DNA of 64,000 nt from Henriciella algicola (lineage in GTDB: Bacteria; Pseudomonadota; Alphaproteobacteria; Caulobacterales; Hyphomonadaceae), in NCBI RefSeq assembly GCF_003576245.1, contig NZ_QWGA01000003.1, positions 1,240,001-1,304,000 on the forward strand. Reading direction: 5' to 3'. Shown one piece after another: positions 48,972 to 57,426 of the stretch; the first letter of the stretch is position 1, and every line of letters starts with the position of its first letter. Below the pieces are notes generated by a model, which searched no databases, was not told the DNA's origin, and saw nothing but the letters and a program-made list of their open reading frames with translations. The position numbers and the translations under genes are program-made.

Positions 48972-49868
48972 ATGGAAATCCTGTCGGCCTTTCTGGACCA
49001 TATTGCGCGTGAGCGTCGTCTCGCGGCGAATACGGTTGAGGCGTATGGCCATGACCTCCGCAGCTTCTTTGACTTCCTTGAGGACCATCTGGGCGAGCCG
49101 GTCGCCATCAAGGCGTTCAGGCATCTGCATGCCAGTGACATTCGTGCCTTTCTTGCCAAGCGCAGGCGAGAAGGGCTGTCGGATACGTCGGTGGCGCGGG
49201 TGCTGTCGGCGATAAAGACCTTCTATCACTGGCTTGATGACCATCATGGGATGGAGAACCCGGAGATCGCCTTCCTGAAGGGGCCGAAGCGCCAGTCTCG
49301 TCTGCCGCGCCCGGTCTCAGTCGCGGCGGCGCGGGACATGATCGAGACGGTAGAGGCGAGCGGGGTGGAGCCCTGGGTGGCGGCGCGGGACGCCGCCGTG
49401 CTGACGCTGCTCTACGGGGCGGGGCTTCGTATTTCCGAAGCACTTGATCTGAATGGCGACATGGTGCCTGCGCCAGAGCGCCTGCGGATCGTCGGCAAGG
49501 GCGGCAAGGTGCGGCTGGTGCCGCTGATCCCGGCAGTGCGGCGCGCGATTGATGAGTATGCGCGGCTTTGCCCATACAGGCTGACCGGTGAGACACCGCT
49601 TTTCTATGGCGTGCGCGGCAAGCGTCTGCAGCCCGCCATTGTGCAGCGGGGCGTTCAGGTGCTGCGCGGCGCGCTGGGCTTGCCGGAAACGGCGACGCCG
49701 CATGCCCTACGCCATGCATTCGCGACTCACCTTCTTTCAGCAGGCGCGGATTTGCGCGCGATCCAGACGCTGCTTGGCCATGCGAGCCTGTCGACGACGC
49801 AGGTCTATACCGGCGTTGATTCAGAGCGTTTGCGGGCCGTCCACGCGGGTGCGCACCCCCGCGGCTGA
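48972..49868 (+). CDS. xerC: Tyrosine recombinase XerC
   Basis: A 298-residue site-specific recombinase. The N-terminal core-binding domain (residues 1-~100, AANTVEAYGHDLRSFFDFL) is followed by the catalytic residues Arg in YGAGLRISEALDL, Lys in GKGGKVRLVPL, HALRHAF (His, Arg), LGHAS (His) and the nucleophilic Tyr in TTQVYTGV. Length and position next to priA fit alphaproteobacterial XerC, which resolves chromosome dimers at dif with XerD. It is not surrounded by phage genes, so a phage integrase is unlikely. Confidence 0.93.
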   Translation: MEILSAFLDHIARERRLAANTVEAYGHDLRSFFDFLEDHLGEPVAIKAFRHLHASDIRAFLAKRRREGLSDTSVARVLSAIKTFYHWLDDHHGMENPEIAFLKGPKRQSRLPRPVSVAAARDMIETVEASGVEPWVAARDAAVLTLLYGAGLRISEALDLNGDMVPAPERLRIVGKGGKVRLVPLIPAVRRAIDEYARLCPYRLTGETPLFYGVRGKRLQPAIVQRGVQVLRGALGLPETATPHALRHAFATHLLSAGADLRAIQTLLGHASLSTTQVYTGVDSERLRAVHAGAHPRG

Positions 49869-49899
49869 AACCATCGGGCCGCAGGGCGGTTAGGTTTAC

Positions 49900-50283
49900 A
49901 TGCCCACGTCAAACGAGCTGGCAGAAGACCGGACCGATCTTGCGAAAGACCGGACCGATTGGGCTGAAGACCGCACAATCCTCGCCAATGAGCGCACCTT
50001 TGCAGGCTGGATGCGGACCGGCCTTGCTTCTGCGGGTGTCGGGCTCGGCTTTCAGGCGATCTTTGGCAAGTTCGAGCCCACATGGCTCGCCAAGACCGGG
50101 GCGACGATCTTCATCCTGATCGGCGTCGTGATCTTCTACATTGCGTATCGAAAGGCCTGCGAGTTGCAGGAGCGTATGGACTCGCATGCTGCAGAGCCCA
50201 TGAGCCACAGCAATTTCCGGCTGATCTCAATGCTTTTTATCGCAGGATCGCTGATGCTGAACCTGATCCTCTGGTTTCTCTAG
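49900..50283 (+). CDS. DUF202/YidH-like small membrane protein
   Basis: A 127-residue protein with three membrane helices (TGLASAGVGLGFQAIFG, ATIFILIGVVIFYIAYRK, ISMLFIAGSLMLNLILWFL). The N-terminus has a seven-residue period, EDRTDLAKDRTDWAEDRTILANERT, leading into the DUF202 hallmark ERTFAGWMRTGLA. At the DNA level this is a near-perfect 21-base repeat. The function of the family is unknown. It follows xerC by 31 bases. Confidence 0.9.
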   Translation: MPTSNELAEDRTDLAKDRTDWAEDRTILANERTFAGWMRTGLASAGVGLGFQAIFGKFEPTWLAKTGATIFILIGVVIFYIAYRKACELQERMDSHAAEPMSHSNFRLISMLFIAGSLMLNLILWFL

Positions 50284-50286
50284 AGG

Positions 50287-51024
50287 CTACTTCTTCATGA
50301 AGGCACCGATACGCGCCTGCATGTCAGGGCCGACGCCTTCATTCTCCAGGATTTCCCATTGCAGGCCGGCATCTATCTTGTCGGCGTCGGTGGCCTCGAG
50401 CAGGCGCTTGTTGGCAGCATGGCTGAAGGGCGAGTTTGCGAGGATCTGGCGGGCGAAGGATTCGAGGTCCGCCTCAAAGCTCTCATCGGCAAAGATGGCT
50501 TCGCAGAGGCCCATACGCATGGCTTCGTCGGCCTTTATTGTCTCAGCGGTAAACATCAGGCGCTTGGCGGTGGCGATACCGACGCGACGCGGCAGGCGCT
50601 GGCTCATGCCCCAGATCGGGGTGAGGGCCCATTTGGCATGCGTGTCGGCGAATTTGGCGGACTCGGCGGCGAGAATGAAGTCGGCGGCGAGGGCGACCTC
50701 GAGTGCGCCGGTATAGCAGTGGCCGTGCACGCCCGCGATGACCGGCTTTGGCAGCTTTTCCATCAGGCGCAGCGTCTCAGAATGCCAGCCGCGCGACGGC
50801 ACGGCTTCGCCTTCAGCGATGTCGCCAAGGTCGTGGCCCGCGGAGAAGCATTTGCCCGCGCCCTTCAGGATGACGCAGCCGACGCTGTCATCCTTGTAGA
50901 GGTCACTGACATGGGCGCGTAGTTCCCTGAACATGTCGACGGTCAGCGCATTCAGCTTGTCCGGCCGGTTCAGCGTGAGCCAGCAAAGCCCATTATCATC
51001 CTTGCGCGTGACTAGGTCGCCCAT
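50287..51024 (-). CDS. Enoyl-CoA hydratase/isomerase family protein
   Basis: A 245-residue crotonase-fold protein. LNRPDKLNALTVDMFRELRAH and the CoA/oxyanion region AGKCFSAGHDLGDIAEGE (residues ~57-74) are clear, as is the second oxyanion segment HGHCYTGALEVALAADFILAAE. One of the two usual hydratase glutamates seems replaced (TPIWGMSQRLPRRVG), so isomerase or other activity is possible. It would act in fatty-acid or related CoA-ester metabolism. It stops 4 bases from the convergent DUF202 gene. Confidence 0.9.
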   Translation of the reverse strand: MGDLVTRKDDNGLCWLTLNRPDKLNALTVDMFRELRAHVSDLYKDDSVGCVILKGAGKCFSAGHDLGDIAEGEAVPSRGWHSETLRLMEKLPKPVIAGVHGHCYTGALEVALAADFILAAESAKFADTHAKWALTPIWGMSQRLPRRVGIATAKRLMFTAETIKADEAMRMGLCEAIFADESFEADLESFARQILANSPFSHAANKRLLEATDADKIDAGLQWEILENEGVGPDMQARIGAFMKK

Positions 51025-51111
51025 ATCCGTTCTCCCGATCTGTTGTTTCGGGGGAAGCCTAGAACGGGCGGGCGGCGCTTGGAATGCTGACGCGTGGTCA
51101 GGACTCCTGCG

Positions 51112-51966
51112 TCAGTCGGGCTTTTTCATGCCGAAACGGTTGGCAAAGATGCTGTCGAGCCAACGTTTCGGGATGTGGGTCGGGATCGTCCAGTTGGTGA
51201 ATTTGTTCGGGACCGGGGCATAGCGCGCCTTGGGGCTGGAATCGCTCAGCGCGGTCTCGATGACTTCGGCGATCTTTTCTGGCGGCAGGCCATCGCGTCC
51301 GCCCTTCAGCATCGTGTCGGAGAATTTGGAGATCGGCTCCGCCCAGGCCGAATTGGCATAGGGCTGGCCTTCATTCTTGTCCTCGGCCTTGTCCCAGATC
51401 GGCGTCTTTACTGAGCCCGGACCGATGGCGATGGCGTCGATGCCATAGATGATCAGCTCCCGCCGGAAGCTGTCAGTCATGCTCTCAACCGCGTGTTTGG
51501 TAGCAGTGTAGGCGCCAAGGAATGGCGCTGCGATGCGCCCGCCGAGCGAGGTGATGTTGACGATACGGCCCGGCTCTCCGGTCCGGTTTCGGTCCATGCC
51601 GAGCAGGGGCAGGAAGCCTTGCGTAGCGTTGAGCGTGCCGAAGACGTTCACCTCGAAATGGGCCTTGAACTCATCGGCTGGCTGCAGCGCGAGCGGGCCC
51701 ATATTGGCGATGCCGGCATTATTGACGAGGCCTGCCAGTTTTCCCCCGCCCAGCGCCTCTGCGACCTTGGCGGCGGCTTTTTCGACATCTTCAGGCCTGG
51801 TGACATCCAGCATGAGCGGTTCGATGGCGGGGTTTGCCTTGGTTAAGGCGTCGGCATCTTCCTGCTTGCGCACGCCGGCAAAAACTTTCCAGCCCTGAGC
51901 GGCGAGGTGTTCGGCGGCGGCGCGGCCGATGCCGGTCGAGGCGCCTGTGATGACGACGGTCTTCAT
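51112..51966 (-). CDS. SDR-family oxidoreductase
   Basis: A 284-residue short-chain dehydrogenase: cofactor loop VVITGASTGIGRAAAEHLAAQ (residues 4-24), NNAGIANMG, catalytic Ser in VNITSLGGRIAAP and YTATKHAVE (Tyr, Lys). Basic residues after strand 2 (VFAGVRKQED) suggest NADP. The C-terminal part is of the 'classical' type 2 form, similar to retinol/hydroxysteroid-dehydrogenase-like proteins. The substrate is unknown. It shares strand and neighbourhood with the enoyl-CoA hydratase gene. Confidence 0.9.
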   Translation of the reverse strand: MKTVVITGASTGIGRAAAEHLAAQGWKVFAGVRKQEDADALTKANPAIEPLMLDVTRPEDVEKAAAKVAEALGGGKLAGLVNNAGIANMGPLALQPADEFKAHFEVNVFGTLNATQGFLPLLGMDRNRTGEPGRIVNITSLGGRIAAPFLGAYTATKHAVESMTDSFRRELIIYGIDAIAIGPGSVKTPIWDKAEDKNEGQPYANSAWAEPISKFSDTMLKGGRDGLPPEKIAEVIETALSDSSPKARYAPVPNKFTNWTIPTHIPKRWLDSIFANRFGMKKPD

Positions 51967-52001
51967 TCCTGTGCTCCATCAGAAGGCCTGCGGTCGGCCT
52001 G

Positions 52002-52466
52002 CTATTGCTTTTCAGGACTCCAGATAAGCCGGAAGCGTTCGAAGACGATGGGTTCGTCCGGTGAGAAGAAACTGCCCTCGCGGGCGCATTCGCGGTGGAA
52101 GTAGGAAAGGTGCGCCGATTGCCAGTAGGCAAGGGAGCGGTCGCCTTCGCCTTCAACATAGGCGAACTCTTCCGTGGCGGCGCTGAACGGCGCGATATCG
52201 ACCTGCGTCGTCTCGATCACGCAGGCGGGGTGGCCCGCGCCGTCGAGCACGAGGGAAAGGTCGCCGGGTGCGGGCGGGCGCAGGCCCATCGTCTTGTAGA
52301 GATTGAGGCGGGATGCGGTTGCCTGTTTGGTCCCGGTCAGGACCAGCGCCAATAGCTCATCGGCGAGCTCTGGTCCGTCCCCGAAGGCAAAGATGTCATA
52401 GGGCTGGCGCGCGTCGGCGGTGTCAGCCTGAAAGCGGTCCCATGCCGCCTGCAGGTCAGGCGTCAT
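52002..52466 (-). CDS. ASCH-domain protein
   Basis: A 154-residue protein from the ATG at 52466 (MTPDLQAAWDRFQADTAD...). The fold signature is FAFGDGPELADELLALVLTGTKQATASRLNLY (residues ~27-58), then GDLSLVLDGAGHPACVIETTQVDIAPFSAATEEFAYVEGEGD, typical of the ASCH (PUA-like) family. These bind RNA or modified nucleosides. It overlaps the preceding gene by 11 bases, so co-translation is likely. Confidence 0.85.
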   Translation of the reverse strand: MTPDLQAAWDRFQADTADARQPYDIFAFGDGPELADELLALVLTGTKQATASRLNLYKTMGLRPPAPGDLSLVLDGAGHPACVIETTQVDIAPFSAATEEFAYVEGEGDRSLAYWQSAHLSYFHRECAREGSFFSPDEPIVFERFRLIWSPEKQ

Positions 52467-53034
52467 CCTTGCCGCCCTGGATGACGCGGAAGGCAGGCCG
52501 TTTCGGGGCGGGCTCTGGCGTGGGCTCACGCTCCGGCTTTCTGGACTGGGCGGCTGGCTTGGCAGGCGGTGACTTGCGCGGGGTGCGTTTGGGGCGCGCT
52601 TCGCCAAGCTCACTGCCGCGGATCACGCTGAACGGAGTGGTTGCGGTCTTTGGCTCGGGCGGCGGCGCTGGGTCTTCGGCGATGTCATCGTCGAGCTGGC
52701 GCACGCGGGGTGTGAAGTCCTGCTTCTTCTTCCAGCCGAGCGGTTTGCGCGTCTTGAAGCCGGTGTCCTTGCCGCGCGCCTTCTTGTCGATTTCCTTCAG
52801 CTTACGCGTCTGGAGGGCTGACATCGGCTCTTCGAGATTGCCTTTTTCAGGGTCTGCGAAGGCAGAACCGAAGGTCTCGATACGCTGTTCGACTTCTTCC
52901 AGGAATTCGCGTTCCCAATCAGAAAGGGGCGGGCCCTCGCCGCGTTCGGCGAGCTCTGCCGCCTTGCGCAGTTTGCGCAGCGCCTTGCGCTTCTTTCTCT
53001 CATCGATTTCGCGTGACATCAGTAGCTGAGACAT
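52456..53034 (-). CDS. Charged, low-complexity protein of unknown function
   Basis: A 192-residue protein. The N-terminal ~65 residues form a charged helix (EIDERKKRKALRKLRKAAEL...) with probable coiled coil. The C-terminal half is disordered and rich in Pro, Lys, Arg and Glu (PKRTPRKSPPAKPAAQSRKP), ending FRVIQGGKDDA. A 'FxVIRG/FRVIQG' motif appears twice. It may bind nucleic acid or a partner protein, but there is no recognised family. Its stop overlaps the ASCH gene start. Confidence 0.68.
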   Translation of the reverse strand: MSQLLMSREIDERKKRKALRKLRKAAELAERGEGPPLSDWEREFLEEVEQRIETFGSAFADPEKGNLEEPMSALQTRKLKEIDKKARGKDTGFKTRKPLGWKKKQDFTPRVRQLDDDIAEDPAPPPEPKTATTPFSVIRGSELGEARPKRTPRKSPPAKPAAQSRKPEREPTPEPAPKRPAFRVIQGGKDDA

Positions 53035-53076
53035 TAGGTCGGTTCAGGTGAAACGCCAAGATCAGGGCGATGGCAC

Positions 53077-54306
53077 ATGCAGGTGATTGAAACGGAATGC
53101 TGTATCGCTGGCGGCGGGCCTGCCGGCATCATGCTGGGCTATCTGCTCGCCCGGCAGGGCATCGACGTGGTCGTCGTGGAGAAGCACAAGGATTTCCTGC
53201 GCGATTTTCGCGGCGATACGGTTCATCCCTCCACCATGCAGGTGCTGCATGAGCTCGGCTTGCTCGAAGCGTTCCTGAAGCGGGACTTCCAGAAGACAGA
53301 GCAGATCGGCCTCAATGCGGGCGGACGGCACTACCAGATGGTCGATTTTGGCCATCTGCCGACGGCGGCGAAATTCGTCGCCTTCATGCCGCAATGGGAC
53401 TTTCTCGATTTTCTGGCCAGCGAGGCGCGCAAGCTGCCCGGCTTCACGCTGATGATGGAGACACGGGCCGAGCGCCTCACCGGGCGCGATGGCAAGGTGA
53501 CGGGCATCTGCGCCAGCAAGGATGGTGAGGAATTCAAGATCCGCGCGAAGCTGACGATCGCCTGCGATGGGCGCGATTCCACACTGCGCGAGGCTGGCCG
53601 TCTGAAGCAGGTCCAGCAGGGCGCGCCGATCGATGTGCTGTGGTTTCGCCTGCCGCGCAATGAGAGCGAGGCGCCAGCTGAGTCGCTGGGCCATATCGCG
53701 AAGGGCGGCTTTCTGGTGAGCCTTAATCGCGGCAGCTACTGGCAGGCCGCGCTGGTCATCGAGAAAGACGGGTTTGGGCGCGTCCGCGAGCAAGGGATTG
53801 AGGCGTTCCGCGACAAGGTGGCGACCATCGCGCCGGACCTTGCAGATGCGGCTCAGGCCATCGAGAGCTTTGAGGATGTAAAACTGCTGCGCGTCGAGGT
53901 GAGCCGCCTGCGCAAATGGTGGCGTGACGGGCTGCTGGCGATCGGGGATGCGGCGCACGCCATGTCGCCTGTCGGCGGGGTGGGCATCAATCTCGCGCTG
54001 CAGGACGCGGTGGCCAGCGCGCGGATTATCGGCCCAGCGCTGAAGGATGGCAGCCTGTCATGGACCACGCTGGCAAAGGTGCAGAAACGGCGCGAATGGC
54101 CTGCCGAGATTACGCAGGCCGTACAGGTGTTTGCGCATGAGCGCGTGATCATGCCCGCCATAAGCGGCAAATCATCGGGCAAGGCGCCGCTTTTCGTCCG
54201 GTTGCTGGACAAGGTGCCCTTGCTGAGGCGCCTACCCGCGCGGGCCATCGGGCTGGGCCCGCGGCCTGAACACTGGCCCAAAAGTCTCGACCAGACGGGC
54301 CGTTAG
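53077..54306 (+). CDS. FAD-dependent monooxygenase
   Basis: A 409-residue flavoprotein of the PHBH/UbiH type. FAD loop [20 protein letters not shown] (residues 3-22), [20 protein letters not shown], the DG motif [12 protein letters not shown], and the second FAD motif [23 protein letters not shown] (residues ~290-312). These enzymes hydroxylate aromatic or quinone substrates with NAD(P)H and oxygen. The particular substrate cannot be assigned. The stop overlaps the convergent gapR stop by 4 bases. Confidence 0.9.
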   Translation: MQVIETECCIAGGGPAGIMLGYLLARQGIDVVVVEKHKDFLRDFRGDTVHPSTMQVLHELGLLEAFLKRDFQKTEQIGLNAGGRHYQMVDFGHLPTAAKFVAFMPQWDFLDFLASEARKLPGFTLMMETRAERLTGRDGKVTGICASKDGEEFKIRAKLTIACDGRDSTLREAGRLKQVQQGAPIDVLWFRLPRNESEAPAESLGHIAKGGFLVSLNRGSYWQAALVIEKDGFGRVREQGIEAFRDKVATIAPDLADAAQAIESFEDVKLLRVEVSRLRKWWRDGLLAIGDAAHAMSPVGGVGINLALQDAVASARIIGPALKDGSLSWTTLAKVQKRREWPAEITQAVQVFAHERVIMPAISGKSSGKAPLFVRLLDKVPLLRRLPARAIGLGPRPEHWPKSLDQTGR

Positions 54307-54554
54307 ACCTCGCCGAGCGCGATTAGATAGGTTTCGAGGACGGCTTCGGCCTCTTCACGCTCCTGGCGGTCCTGTTTGCGCAGGCGCACGACCTGGCGGA
54401 GCGCCTTGGTGTCATAGCCCATGGCCTTTGCCTCGGCGTAGACATCCTTGATCTGGTCAGCGACTTCTTTTTTCTCTTCTTCGAGGCGCTCTATACGCTC
54501 GACCGTGAGGCGCAGCTTTTCGCGCGCTGCGTCTGTCAGCTTTCCGTCGTCCAT
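54303..54554 (-). CDS. gapR: GapR-family (DUF2312) nucleoid-associated protein
   Basis: An 83-residue protein ([20 protein letters not shown]...). The start at 54554 has GGAG upstream; an earlier in-frame start would add 39 unrelated residues. The DUF2312 core reads [20 protein letters not shown], then [21 protein letters not shown]. In Caulobacter GapR binds AT-rich, overtwisted DNA and is needed for chromosome replication and gyrase/topoisomerase function. The presence of this gene supports an alphaproteobacterial origin. Confidence 0.9.
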   Translation of the reverse strand: MDDGKLTDAAREKLRLTVERIERLEEEKKEVADQIKDVYAEAKAMGYDTKALRQVVRLRKQDRQEREEAEAVLETYLIALGEV

Positions 54555-54712
54555 GACCTGCTCCGGCACGTTGAGGTTAATTTGAAGGCGGACTTCTAAA
54601 GGCTGTGGAAGCCGAAAGCGACCCTTCGTTGCAGGCATTTTTCGCGCGGCTCTCACCTTTTCCACACGCATTTGTGAGTGGTCGCGGGGCTGTTCAGCGC
54701 CATATCGCGATC

Positions 54713-55243
54713 ATGACACACGTCTTCGCAAACATGTCGCGCCGCCGTCTGCTGCTGAGTAGCGTTGCCGGTGGCCTCCTCGCCGCGTGCACCAATGCGC
54801 GCAGCTCTGCCGAAAACCCAAGCGCTGCTGAAGCGCAATATGCCGATACGGACTGGCGCACCCTGACCGAAGCAGAATGGCGCGAGCGCCTGCCGCGCGA
54901 TGCGTTCAACGTGCTCCGCAAGGAAGATACGGAGCGCGCTGGCTCTTCACCGCTGGACGACGAGAAACGCGAAGGCACGTTCCACTGCAAGGGCTGCGAC
55001 CTGCCGCTGTTCAAGTCAGAATGGAAGTATGACAGCGGCACCGGCTGGCCGAGCTTCTGGAGCTATATTGAAGGCAGCCTCGGCTTCAAGGACGACAACA
55101 AGCTGTTCTATACCCGGACCGAGTATCATTGTGCCCGCTGCCTCGGCCATCAGGGACATGTCTTCGAGGACGGGCCACAGCCAACGGGGCTGCGTTATTG
55201 CAACAATGGCGTCGCCCTGACCTTCAAGCCTGCAAGCGCCTGA
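54713..55243 (+). CDS. msrB: Exported peptide-methionine (R)-S-oxide reductase MsrB
   Basis: About 176 residues from the ATG at 54713; an ATG at 54734 (MSRRRLLLSS) is also possible. The N-terminus has a twin-arginine motif followed by a lipobox (SRRRLLLSSVAGGLLAAC), suggesting a Tat-exported lipoprotein. The MsrB domain shows zinc pairs CKGC and CARC, GTGWPSFW, and the active-site Cys in GLRYCNNGVALTF. It repairs the R epimer of methionine sulfoxide outside the cytoplasm, complementing cytoplasmic MsrA at 15.4 kb. Confidence 0.93.
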   Translation: MTHVFANMSRRRLLLSSVAGGLLAACTNARSSAENPSAAEAQYADTDWRTLTEAEWRERLPRDAFNVLRKEDTERAGSSPLDDEKREGTFHCKGCDLPLFKSEWKYDSGTGWPSFWSYIEGSLGFKDDNKLFYTRTEYHCARCLGHQGHVFEDGPQPTGLRYCNNGVALTFKPASA

Positions 55244-55305
55244 TCGCCGGCAAAAAAGTACGCTTTGGCCTTTCGGCCCTGAGGTTCGCCTGCTAGGCGG
55301 GCGGC

Positions 55306-55455
55306 ATGGAAAAGCATGACAGTTTCAGCTCGTGGTGGGCCGGTGTGCCGAGCCGCGAGAAGCCGGGCCTCAAAATGCTCGGCATCGTCTTCCTTGTCGT
55401 GATGGCGCTTTCTGCGCTCGCGGCGATGATCGTGCAGCTAGTGCTTGGCGGCTAA
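55306..55455 (+). CDS. Small single-pass membrane protein, 49 residues
   Basis: ATG at 55306 to TAA at 55455. The N-terminal half is soluble (MEKHDSFSSWWAGVPSREKP) and the C-terminal half is a membrane helix (MLGIVFLVVMALSALAAMIVQLVL). It stops 4 bases into the convergent gene at 55452, as neighbouring genes do. There is no strong ribosome binding site and no recognised family. Confidence 0.5.
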   Translation: MEKHDSFSSWWAGVPSREKPGLKMLGIVFLVVMALSALAAMIVQLVLGG

Positions 55456-56009
55456 CCCCCGAAAGTGGTGCCGTCGCCTTCCTCATCGGTCAGCATCGTA
55501 TTTGGATTATTCGGGTCCTTGTGTTCGTAGCCGCGCTGGTCGGGGCTGACGAAAAGGTCCATCTGGCGCGGGTCGGCAGGTTTGCTCTTGCGGGCCCGTT
55601 TGCTGCGCGCATGCCGGAAATAGAGGTCATCGGTGTGATCGATTTCCGTCGCCTGTTTCTTCGGCTTCGGCGGCGGCGGTGGACTTTCGGGCTCTGGCTC
55701 TGACGGCTTCGAGGCTGAGGCAGCAACCTCGCCGGTGCGCTCATGCTTCAGCTTCCAGTAGGTGACAGCAAGGACCGGCTTGCCGTCGGCATCCTCGTAA
55801 ATCTGGATGAAGCCCTTTGCCTCACCGGATTCAGCTTCCTTGATCAGGCTCTGCACGTCGGCTGCATCCGGCTTCAGCCACTCTGTCTCCAGCGACAGGA
55901 TCGGGGTGTCGCCGGCAAGGCTTTCGGCCTCATAGCGCGTGCGTGCGGCGTCCCCGCCTGCCTTCAGGGCGGCGTCCGCAGAAATGGCGAGGGGATAGGC
56001 AAGGCTCAT
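55452..56009 (-). CDS. Unknown protein with disordered Pro/Lys-rich middle
   Basis: A 185-residue protein. An N-terminal ~95-residue domain (LKAGGDAARTRYEAESLAGD, then GFIQIYEDADGKPVLAVTYWKL) is followed by a Pro/Lys/Glu-rich segment (SEPEPESPPPPPKPKKQ) and a polar tail. No membrane segment or signal is evident. The family is not recognised. Confidence 0.65.
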   Translation of the reverse strand: MSLAYPLAISADAALKAGGDAARTRYEAESLAGDTPILSLETEWLKPDAADVQSLIKEAESGEAKGFIQIYEDADGKPVLAVTYWKLKHERTGEVAASASKPSEPEPESPPPPPKPKKQATEIDHTDDLYFRHARSKRARKSKPADPRQMDLFVSPDQRGYEHKDPNNPNTMLTDEEGDGTTFGG

Positions 56010-56059
56010 GACGTGTCAGCTAGGGAGTCTGTGTGCGGGCGTCCAGCCTCGCCTGCCAC

Positions 56060-56539
56060 CTATTTGGCGGCTTCCGGGGTGAAAGGTTGATGGACATATT
56101 GCGTGGCGCGAAGGGCTGCGAGCCGTGCAAAGCGCAGCGTCATCGCCTTGCGCCGGGCGGCTGCAAGCGGCGTTGGCTCAGGCTCTCGCAGGACCGCCCC
56201 GCCAAACCCGTCCGCCACGATAAGGCCCGTCTCGTCCGGGATCAGGTCCTTTGGAAAGCCGTGGCTTACCGCAAAATAGAAGCGGTCGCAGAAGGGGCGG
56301 TAGTCAGGCCATTTGCCGTCCGCGCGGAAGTCGGCGACGGAGCTCTTGATCTCGACGATCACGATCTCGCCTTTGGGGCCAATGGCGGCCACGTCGGCGC
56401 GCCTGCCATTGGCGAGGGTCATCTCCGTCACGCCAGCAAGGTTCATCGCCCCGAACAGTCGGAGGACGCCGCGGCAGATATCGCTCGCGCACGGATTATG
56501 TGGGTCGTAGGCCATCAGCGCCCCCACTTTCAGGTTCAT
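56060..56539 (-). CDS. mmcB: MmcB-type DNA repair protein
   Basis: About 159 residues from the ATG at 56539; an in-frame GTG at 56560 and an ATG at 56515 are alternatives. The PD-(D/E)XK-like core reads LANGRRADVAAIGPKGEIVIVEIKSSVADFRADGKW and is typical of the MmcB family (residues ~40-80). In Caulobacter mmcB is SOS-induced and needed for resistance to mitomycin C. A perfect SOS box overlaps the start (56534-56548), in agreement. The C-terminus is basic. Confidence 0.9.
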   Translation of the reverse strand: MNLKVGALMAYDPHNPCASDICRGVLRLFGAMNLAGVTEMTLANGRRADVAAIGPKGEIVIVEIKSSVADFRADGKWPDYRPFCDRFYFAVSHGFPKDLIPDETGLIVADGFGGAVLREPEPTPLAAARRKAMTLRFARLAALRATQYVHQPFTPEAAK

Positions 56540-56548
56540 GGTCTGTTC
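56534..56548 (-). promoter_or_regulatory. LexA binding site (SOS box) at mmcB
   Basis: GTTC-ATGGTCT-GTTC on the plus strand is an exact match to the alphaproteobacterial direct-repeat SOS box GTTC-N7-GTTC. It overlaps the mmcB ATG at 56537-56539, so LexA bound here would block transcription or early elongation. Confidence 0.7.
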
Positions 56549-56603
56549 TGAGGGTGTCACCAGGCCAGGTCGTCGTCAAGCCGTCTGGGCGGCCCAAGTA
56601 GAA

Positions 56604-56631
56604 ACGCCCCCGCAGATGTCTGCGGGGGCGT
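56604..56631 (-). terminator. Terminator after the Bax inhibitor-1 family gene
   Basis: Arms ACGCCCCCGCAGA (56604-56616) and TCTGCGGGGGCGT (56619-56631) pair perfectly over 13 bases with a very short loop. On the minus strand TTTCTACTT follows. It lies 34 bases beyond the stop. Confidence 0.65.
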
Positions 56632-56664
56632 CCTTGTTCGTCAGGTTCGTATCGACCCGGTGTC

Positions 56665-57426
56665 CTAGTCTCGCGACATGAAGGACAGGATGATCGTGAA
56701 CATGTTGTAGAACAGGATGAAGAAGTTCAGGGCACCCCAGTTGGTCATCACCGCCATGGAGCGTTGATCGCCGCCGAAGTGATAATAGCCTTCTTTCAGT
56801 TCCTGCGTTTCCCACGCCACGAGGCCGGCCGACAGAAGCAGCACAGCACCCATGATGATCGTCTCAAGCATGCTCGAAGCCGGGAAGAACAGGCTGACCA
56901 GTGACAGGGCAATTACGCCCCAGAGCGCCATGATCATGAATGTGCCAATTGGCTTCAGGTCACGCCTCGTCGTGTAACCGAACAGCGATAGCGCTGCGAA
57001 GGCTGACGAGGTGATCAGGAAGGCTTTCGCGATGGTCAGCAGTTCCGGTGACATGGTCGTGCCAGCGCGAGAGGCCAGTTCCTGGCCGCCAGTTGCGGCG
57101 AATACCCAGATGCCAAGGCCGGCACCGAGCAGAGACACGATTGCCCAGTACATGATGGCTGAGCCGATCGGCGACGGGTTGCGCATGGCAAAGGCCGAAA
57201 ACAGGATGAGCACGATCGGGCCGAACTGCACGACAAAGCGCAGAGGCGTGCCGAAGACGAGCGCCGTCAGCGGCTCATAGGTGCCGACCGCGAATGCGAT
57301 CAGGGCAGCCAGGCCGATGCCAAGGGCAAGTTTGTTGTAGACGCCAAGCATGAAGGAGCGCAGGCCCTGATCAATGCTGGCATCCATCGTCCTGCCGTGG
57401 GCGACAGATGAGTTAAAGTCGTTCAT
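56665..57426 (-). CDS. Bax inhibitor-1/YccA-family membrane protein
   Basis: A 253-residue protein with seven predicted membrane helices (for example 'LALGIGLAALIAFAVG', 'FIMALWGVIALSLVSLFF', 'FFILFYNMFTIILSFMSRD'). The N-terminus is polar (MNDFNSSVAHGRTMDASIDQ). Family members form pH-gated calcium-leak channels or modulate the FtsH protease. The ATG follows AGAGGG. A possible promoter (TTGAAC and TATTAT, 57497-57502 and 57472-57477) has a long 19-base spacer. A small hairpin (CGGCAT/ATGCCG) lies in the leader. Confidence 0.92.
   Translation of the reverse strand: MNDFNSSVAHGRTMDASIDQGLRSFMLGVYNKLALGIGLAALIAFAVGTYEPLTALVFGTPLRFVVQFGPIVLILFSAFAMRNPSPIGSAIMYWAIVSLLGAGLGIWVFAATGGQELASRAGTTMSPELLTIAKAFLITSSAFAALSLFGYTTRRDLKPIGTFMIMALWGVIALSLVSLFFPASSMLETIIMGAVLLLSAGLVAWETQELKEGYYHFGGDQRSMAVMTNWGALNFFILFYNMFTIILSFMSRD

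Noticed and set aside
48972-49868. The tyrosine recombinase as a phage or island integrase
   Set aside because: Length, motifs and position next to priA fit housekeeping XerC; no phage genes or attachment repeats accompany it, and the tRNA-Ser is 33 kb away.
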